Positions 59,303 through 64,000 of a stretch of DNA of 64,000 nt are shown piece after piece. The stretch comes from Maratus speciosus. Taxonomy: Eukaryota; Arthropoda; Arachnida; Araneae; Salticidae. The stretch lies in assembly GCA_963932465.1 (NCBI GenBank), contig OZ010790.1:353053087-353117086 (forward strand), in the 5' to 3' direction. The position numbers were made by a program, and so were the translations under genes. Under the pieces are notes generated by a model. That model worked only from the letters and a program-made list of their open reading frames with translations, was not told where the DNA came from and ran no database searches. Within the stretch, counting starts at the first letter, position 1; the number at the start of each line of letters is the position of its first letter.

Positions 59303-59742
59303 AGAGACAGCTATGCAATAAAATCGCTTTTAACTGTGTTTATAATACTCGGATCTTTGCAAAACTTCATTAGAATGTACTGCTGACAACAATGTATACT
59401 TGGAGCAAAAAATTAGAAAATCGATATAATATTAAACACTTCTCTGTTACATGTAAATATATTTATTAAAGAAGAATTATTTTTTAATTAAATCGTTGTT
59501 TTATTTAATTATTAAACTAAACACAATTCATTTTGCTTAATATTCAGTTATTGTTACAAAGTATTTATTTTCGGAATGATTTTATTACTGCATTATTGTT
59601 CACTTAATTATACATTATTGGTCTGAATAAAATTAATTAGTTTAAATAGTAAATTTGCATTAATGTTATTTTAAATCTGCTTGCTTTCATTGTTGATTCA
59701 TTCCTATTTGATTGCTCCCATTATAATATATATATATATATA
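59303..59742. other. AT-rich non-coding stretch
   Basis: No gene. It ends in a TA run (59727-59744), which supplied the TA target of the next element. Confidence 0.7.
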
Positions 59743-59744
59743 TA

Positions 59745-60536
59745 CAGGGTGATTCATAAAAGATGGGCAGAACTTTAAGGGGTTATAGTACACTTAAAGA
59801 CAAATAATATTAAATAGGAGACTAAGGGTCCCAGACGTATTCCCAAGGAGATAGGGGGCATTAAAGTTTAGGGTCCGAAATTTCAAATGATTATAAAACA
59901 TGGAAAAATTGGTCGATTCGTTTGCGATTTTTGCAAAAAATTTTCTTTATGCCAGTATTTTCTTGAAATAAAATTTTAAAGTTCAATTTCAAAAAATGCC
60001 GATAGGGGGCGCTTTAGACTTTGGAGTAACAAACAACTATTTTTTAACGTTATTTTTTGTATTTCTTTAAATGATTTCGAAAGCTTAGACTTAAACTTAA
60101 ATTTTGATCTAAAAATCTGAGTCCTAACGAGTAGTTAAGTAGCACAAACTGAAATTTGAAATTTGAAACCCTTCTCCCCCCAGAACAAAAATCAGTTATT
60201 CCCGATCTTTGTGTCGTAGATTAGGCTCTAACTACTGCCGCGTTTTGCTAAAATTATTCTCTATGTCAGTATTTTCTTGAAAATAAATTTTAAAGAAAAT
60301 TTTCAAAAAATTCCGATAGAGGGCGCTTTAGACTTTGGAGTAACGAACAACTATTTTATACCGTTATTTTTTGTGTCTCATTAAATGCTTTCTAAAGCTT
60401 AGACTTAAATTTTCAGCCCAAAATCTGAATCGTTAGACGTGGTTAAGTTTCTGGGGAGAGGGGTTTGAAATTTCTACTCCTGAGCACAGTTCAGTTTACC
60501 ATGTCCACACATTGTGTGCTGTGATACGAGGTAAAA
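59745..60536. repeat. Left long TIR with an internal tandem duplication
   Basis: It pairs with 61912-62719. It contains two diverged units about 314 bp apart: TATGCCAGTATTTTCTTG at 59948 and TATGTCAGTATTTTCTTG at 60262; GGGCGCTTTAGACTTTGGAG occurs in both (about 60007 and 60321). Confidence 0.95.
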
Positions 60537-60584
60537 AGACACAAATTAGGATTATGTTACCAAAGCATATTTATTAACATGTAA

Positions 60585-61673
60585 TTACAATAAATGTTCA
60601 AAATTGTGACCACCAGAGGTTATGCACGCAGAACAACGGCGAAGAATGGAACGGCGAACATTCGCGAAAACATCAGGCTTTTCGAGCACTTCCCCTACAG
60701 CGGCGGAAAGTCTGGCGACCAGTTCCTCGGGGGATTCAACGGGTGTCTCATACATAAGAGCCTTCAATAGTCCCCAAAAAAAGAAATCGAGGGGTGAAAG
60801 ATCTGGCGAGCGAGCAGGCCAAGCAACAGGACCACCTCGACCAATCCATCTGTTCGGAAATGTGATGTCCAGATAGTTGCGGACGTCTCGTACGTAATGG
60901 GCTGGCGCTCCATCGTGCTGGAACCACATGTCCCGCCGGATGCGTGCAGGAACAACGTTTAACAGGTCTGGCAGCACATGTTGCAGAAATGTGAGGTATG
61001 TTTTACCGTTGAGGCGTTCAGGAAGAAGGTACGGTCCGATTAGGTGGTCTCCGAGGATTCCTGCCCAAACATTGATGGAAAAGCGTCTCTGATGAGCATG
61101 TGGATACGTAGCATGTGGATTGACATCCGCCCATACATGTGCATTGTGTGTGTTAAATGTACCTTCACGTGTGAAGGTACATTCATCGGTGAAAAGCACA
61201 GTTCGTCCAAAATGTGGATTTAGCGCGTTCTGCTGCAGAAACCAGCGGGCGAATTCAATACGATTTGGATAATCCCCTGGAGACAGTTTCTGGACTCGTT
61301 GCACATGAAACGGGAGCAAATGTTCATCCTTCAGTACCCTCCAAGTCATGGACTGTGAGGTATCCACCTGCCTAGCCACTGTTCGTGTACTTGTACTTGG
61401 CTGCGCCGCTACTACATCCAGAATGGCTTCTGCAACAACTACTGATTCGTCCTTTTTTGCACGACCTGCATTCGACCGGGAAGCGAGAAATGATCCCGTC
61501 TCACACAACTGTCTGTGCAAGCGCTCGAAAGTTTTGCGGTTAGGCAACCGCCTGTTGGGAAATCGCTCTCCGTACATTCGTTGTGCCTCTGCACCATTTC
61601 CATTTGCCGCTCCGTAAATTAAATGCATCTCAGCCTTTTCCTTATTCGTGAAGGGCACCATCTTCCGATTCAT
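60585..61673 (-). CDS. Transposase, mariner/IS630 superfamily, DUF4817-type N-terminus, DD41D spacing
   Basis: An intact 362-codon gene. The protein should bind the TIRs and cut and paste the element at TA sites in the nucleus. Residues about 6-60 (FTNKEKAEMHLIYG... to ...KTFERLHRQLCETGSF) match the N-terminal module annotated as DUF4817 in arthropod transposases. A helix-turn-helix follows (about 93-115, STRTVARQVDTSQSMTWRVL). The DDE_3 catalytic domain has VLFTDECTF (Asp163), WFQHDGAPAHY (Asp254) and WPARSPDLSPLDFFFWG (Asp296). By count 90 residues separate the first two Asp and 41 the last two, so DD41D rather than Tc1 DD34E or mariner DD34D. The last Asp lies in the usual SPDLxPxD context. 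The start ATG at 61673 gives MNRKMVPFTNKEKAE; a second Met is residue 5. GC content is well above the flanks. No stop or frameshift is seen. Confidence 0.95.
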   Translation of the reverse strand: MNRKMVPFTNKEKAEMHLIYGAANGNGAEAQRMYGERFPNRRLPNRKTFERLHRQLCETGSFLASRSNAGRAKKDESVVVAEAILDVVAAQPSTSTRTVARQVDTSQSMTWRVLKDEHLLPFHVQRVQKLSPGDYPNRIEFARWFLQQNALNPHFGRTVLFTDECTFTREGTFNTHNAHVWADVNPHATYPHAHQRRFSINVWAGILGDHLIGPYLLPERLNGKTYLTFLQHVLPDLLNVVPARIRRDMWFQHDGAPAHYVRDVRNYLDITFPNRWIGRGGPVAWPARSPDLSPLDFFFWGLLKALMYETPVESPEELVARLSAAVGEVLEKPDVFANVRRSILRRCSACITSGGHNFEHLL

Positions 61674-61911
61674 TACTACAGCGACTTACACTTGACTCAC
61701 CGTTCAGTGGTTTTTATGCCTGAATCGTGTCGAAATTTTGCATACGTGTTCTTCTTCTTCCCCATTTGACATTTGCATACTCTCTGTTTCCTTCTTCACC
61801 CGGTGACTAGCGTCAGGAATGGAGCTTTAACGTTTGCATGAGCGACGTTTCCAACTGTGCCAGTGCCTTTATGAGTGAATTCCGACTATGCAGTCCTTGA
61901 CGAAAGTTGTA

Positions 61912-62719
61912 TTTTTGCCTCGTATCACAGCACAGAATCGTTGGGCATGGTTAAGTAGTGCAAACTGAACTATGTTCAGAAGTTGAAATTTGAACCCCCT
62001 CCCCTCGCTACTGAACCACGCTCAGCGATTCAGATTTTGAGCTGAAAATTTAAGTTTAAGTCTAAGCTTTAGAAAGCATTTAATAAGACACAAAAAATAA
62101 CTGTATAAAATAGTTGTTCGTTACTCCAAAGTCTAAAGCGCCCTCTATCGGAATTTTTTGAAAATTTTCTTTAAAATTTATTTTCAAGAAAATACTGACA
62201 TAAAGAATAATTTTAGCAAAACGCGGCAGTAGTCAGAGCCTAATCTACGACACAAAGATCGGGAATAACTGATTTTTGTTCTGGGGGGAGAAGGGTTTCA
62301 AATTTAAAATTTCAGTTTATGCTACTTAACTACTCGTTAGGACTCAGATTTTTAGATCAAAATTTAAGTTTAAGTCTAAGCTTTCGAAATCATTTAAAGA
62401 AATACAAAAAATAACGTTAAAAAATAGTTGTTTGTTACTCCAAAGTCTAAAGCGCCCCCTATCGGCATTTTTTGAAATTGAACTTTAAAATTTTATTTCA
62501 AGAAAATACTGGCATAAAGAAAATTTTTTGCAAAAACCGCAAACGAATCGACCAATTTTTCCATGTTTTATAATCATTTGAAATTTCGGACCCCAAACTT
62601 TAATGCCCCCTATCTCCTTGGGAATACGTCTAGGACCCTTAGTCTCCTATTTAATATTATTTGTCTTTAAGTGTACTATAACCCCTTAAAGTTCTGCCCA
62701 TCTTTTATGAATCACCCTG
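61912..62719. repeat. Right long TIR with an internal tandem duplication
   Basis: Reverse complement of the left arm. CTCCAAAGTCTAAAGCGCC occurs at 62124 and 62439, giving the same roughly 315-bp internal duplication. Confidence 0.95.
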
Positions 62720-62721
62720 TA

Positions 62722-63683
62722 TAATAAGCAGAGAACGGATTCCCGATATTTCTTTTATGTGATATATAATTTAATGCATGACATGTTCAACGTTCGACAT
62801 ATGTAATAATCAATAATATATATGTAAGGGGAAAAACTGGCCAACATATCTGAATGCCAACTATCTGAATATCAACATCTAAATGCCAACAAAATTATTC
62901 ATAATAAATGTAAACAAACGTACCATCGAATATATTATCGATAAATTTTGATTGGTAAATACAATTTGATTGTTACAAGCATGGTGTTTATTTTTAAGAT
63001 TTTGCATTTGTACGTATATCGAGAATGAATTACAATTCTATATCGAAAATGAATTACAATTGAATGAGCAAAAGCAAAACTGCAAGTCATTGAAATGGAA
63101 AAATGTCTTAATTATTACAGTAAGTCAAAAGAATTTTAATATTAAATTCCCCATATCCTTAAAAACGCATAGTTGGTTATAATTATTTTTTACGATCATT
63201 GTATTTAGAGTCTACTTTATATTATTAGTCATCACTGTTAGGTTTACATTACTGTCATTAAATAATTTTTCAGATGTTCTGGTGTCATTCTGCAGTCTTT
63301 CTGTAATTTTTGGACAGATTTTCTAGGTGTTGGAGTTTATGGATGTATTTCCTTTTAATCTTCGGCTAGATCCCTGAACTAGCGGATACCAGGTCTATAT
63401 CAGAGTCAACGCGAGTAATACTTTGCGATTAATCGTGATAAAATGTTTATTTTTCAATGGTAAGTCGAAATAGTGCTCCCACATTTAGGATACATAATGA
63501 AACCAAAAAGTCCTATAGCACAGGATTCTTCTGCGTATGAAATATTATTCATATAAAATACTATACAAATAAGAAAGATACAATAATCCTACTGAATCAG
63601 CGGAGTCATAAAACACAGAAATTAGAAATACTCCAGACGAACAGAATATTCCTGTTAAAGCACGGAATGTTCCCTATTAACAG
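62722..63683. other. AT-rich non-coding stretch
   Basis: A short iterated-word block at 62827-62892 is listed separately. The open frame at 62970-63182 contains a direct repeat (YIENELQF / YIENELQL) but has no recognisable domain. Confidence 0.5.
62827..62892. repeat. Iterated GAATGCCAAC words after a TA-AGGGG start
   Basis: After TA (62825-62826) the sequence reads AGGGGAAAAACTGGCCAAC. It is followed by ATCTGAATGCCAAC, ATCTGAATATCAAC and ATCTAAATGCCAAC. The design matches the iterated-word TIR elements elsewhere in the window, but no right end lies within it. Confidence 0.4.
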
Positions 63684-63845
63684 GTGCGCGTAAGTGGCAC
63701 AAACCTAACAGACTTCATCACCACTTCGGATATTGGCCAGCTATATCCGGCGACTTCAGAAAATGACCGGTCAAAGTCCGAATCACACTGCTCATCGGGC
63801 TTTAACCAGGAGCCTTGCCCAATTCGCGAAGTGGCCAAATTTAAT
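63684..63845 (+). CDS. Candidate internal exon, or coding-like part of a dispersed repeat
   Basis: CCCTATTAACAG (acceptor-like, ending at 63683) is followed by 162 bases open in one frame and then GTAATTTTTT (donor-like, GT at 63846). That is exactly 54 codons, phase 0 at both ends: VRVSGTNLTDFITTSDIGQL, then YPATSENDRSKSESHC and SSGFNQEPCPIREVAKFN. The composition is balanced and hydrophilic with four Cys/Pro positions, and GC is much higher than the surroundings. I do not recognise a domain. Spider genomes carry GC-richer dispersed repeats that translate in a similar way, so a repeat origin is a real alternative. No partner exon was found in the window. Confidence 0.3.
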
Positions 63846-64000
63846 GTAATTTTTTTTTCTCATTTTAAATGATAGTATTCAACGTTTGACTTCTGCGTTG
63901 ACATCGACGTTTAAATACACTGAAGCAGAAGCATCCAAAATACAATATCAATGAAAGGTGAATTTGTAGAAAAATAAAAAACTAAAGGGACATTTTGAAA

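Larger units (their letters stand above)
59745..62719 (-). mobile_element. Complete mariner-superfamily transposon with very long TIRs, 2975 bp
   Basis: Left end CAGGGTGATTCATAAAAG after TA (59743-59744). The right end is its exact reverse complement and abuts TA (62720-62721). The inverted arms are about 792 and 808 bp and enclose one intact transposase gene on the minus strand. The outer parts of the arms are almost identical, so the insertion or the arms are young. CAGGGT ends and a TA target fit the mariner/IS630 superfamily. This is the only element in the window that looks able to move itself. Confidence 0.95.

Noticed and set aside
60622..61617. Plus-strand frames of 84 and 89 codons opposite the transposase
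   Set aside because: They are antisense shadows of the transposase gene, whose minus-strand frame has all the family motifs.

Overview
The window is AT-rich, gene-poor eukaryotic DNA packed with transposable elements. I found no complete host gene, rRNA, tRNA, CRISPR array or bacterial-type operon. The element mix is typical of an arthropod: a jockey-like non-LTR retrotransposon whose coding end reads into an Asn-rich (TAA)n tail, mariner/Tc1/pogo-type TA-flanked elements, piggyBac-type TTAA-flanked MITEs and Helitron-like repeats. An arachnid such as a spider is my best guess, but that is inference. The only long intact reading frame is a 362-residue transposase at 60585-61673 (minus).

Layout. 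1-534 is the end of a reverse-transcriptase-like frame with one stop. 1.8-9.7 kb holds small foldback and TIR elements, two tandem-repeat blocks, a Tc1-like relic and a possible terminal exon of a host gene (6039-6139, minus). 11207-20777 is a four-layer nest: a TA-flanked TIR element is split by a 5'-truncated non-LTR element (12110-20031, exact 9-bp target duplication), which is itself split by a second TIR element (13532-15227) and by an unclassified 2.3-kb insert (16235-18543). The second TIR element carries a TTAA MITE. 25-26.7 kb has a few GC-richer islands with possible short exons or gene relics.

30409-38849 is the mirror nest: another copy of the 13.5-kb TIR element is split by a tandem pair of Helitron-like units (30736-37552), and these are split by another copy of the 11.2-kb element (35440-37016). 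Because each family occurs both interrupted and uninterrupted here, the copies act as empty-site references for each other and fix insertion ends to the base. 39.8-41.5, 48.9-49.7 and 53.2-54.5 kb are pogo/Tigger-like elements with decayed transposase C-termini. 45.5-47.2, 52.1-52.6, 54.8-55.6, 56.3-57.3 and 58.8-59.3 kb are MITE-class elements.

59745-62719 is the best candidate for a recently active transposon: a 2975-bp TA-flanked mariner-superfamily element with about 800-bp terminal inverted repeats, each holding an internal tandem duplication, around the intact transposase. A 54-codon open segment bounded by splice-like signals sits at 63684-63845. Several TA-flanked families share one design: the terminal word is repeated inside the element, often as a hairpin. 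That shared design is the most unusual pattern in the window.
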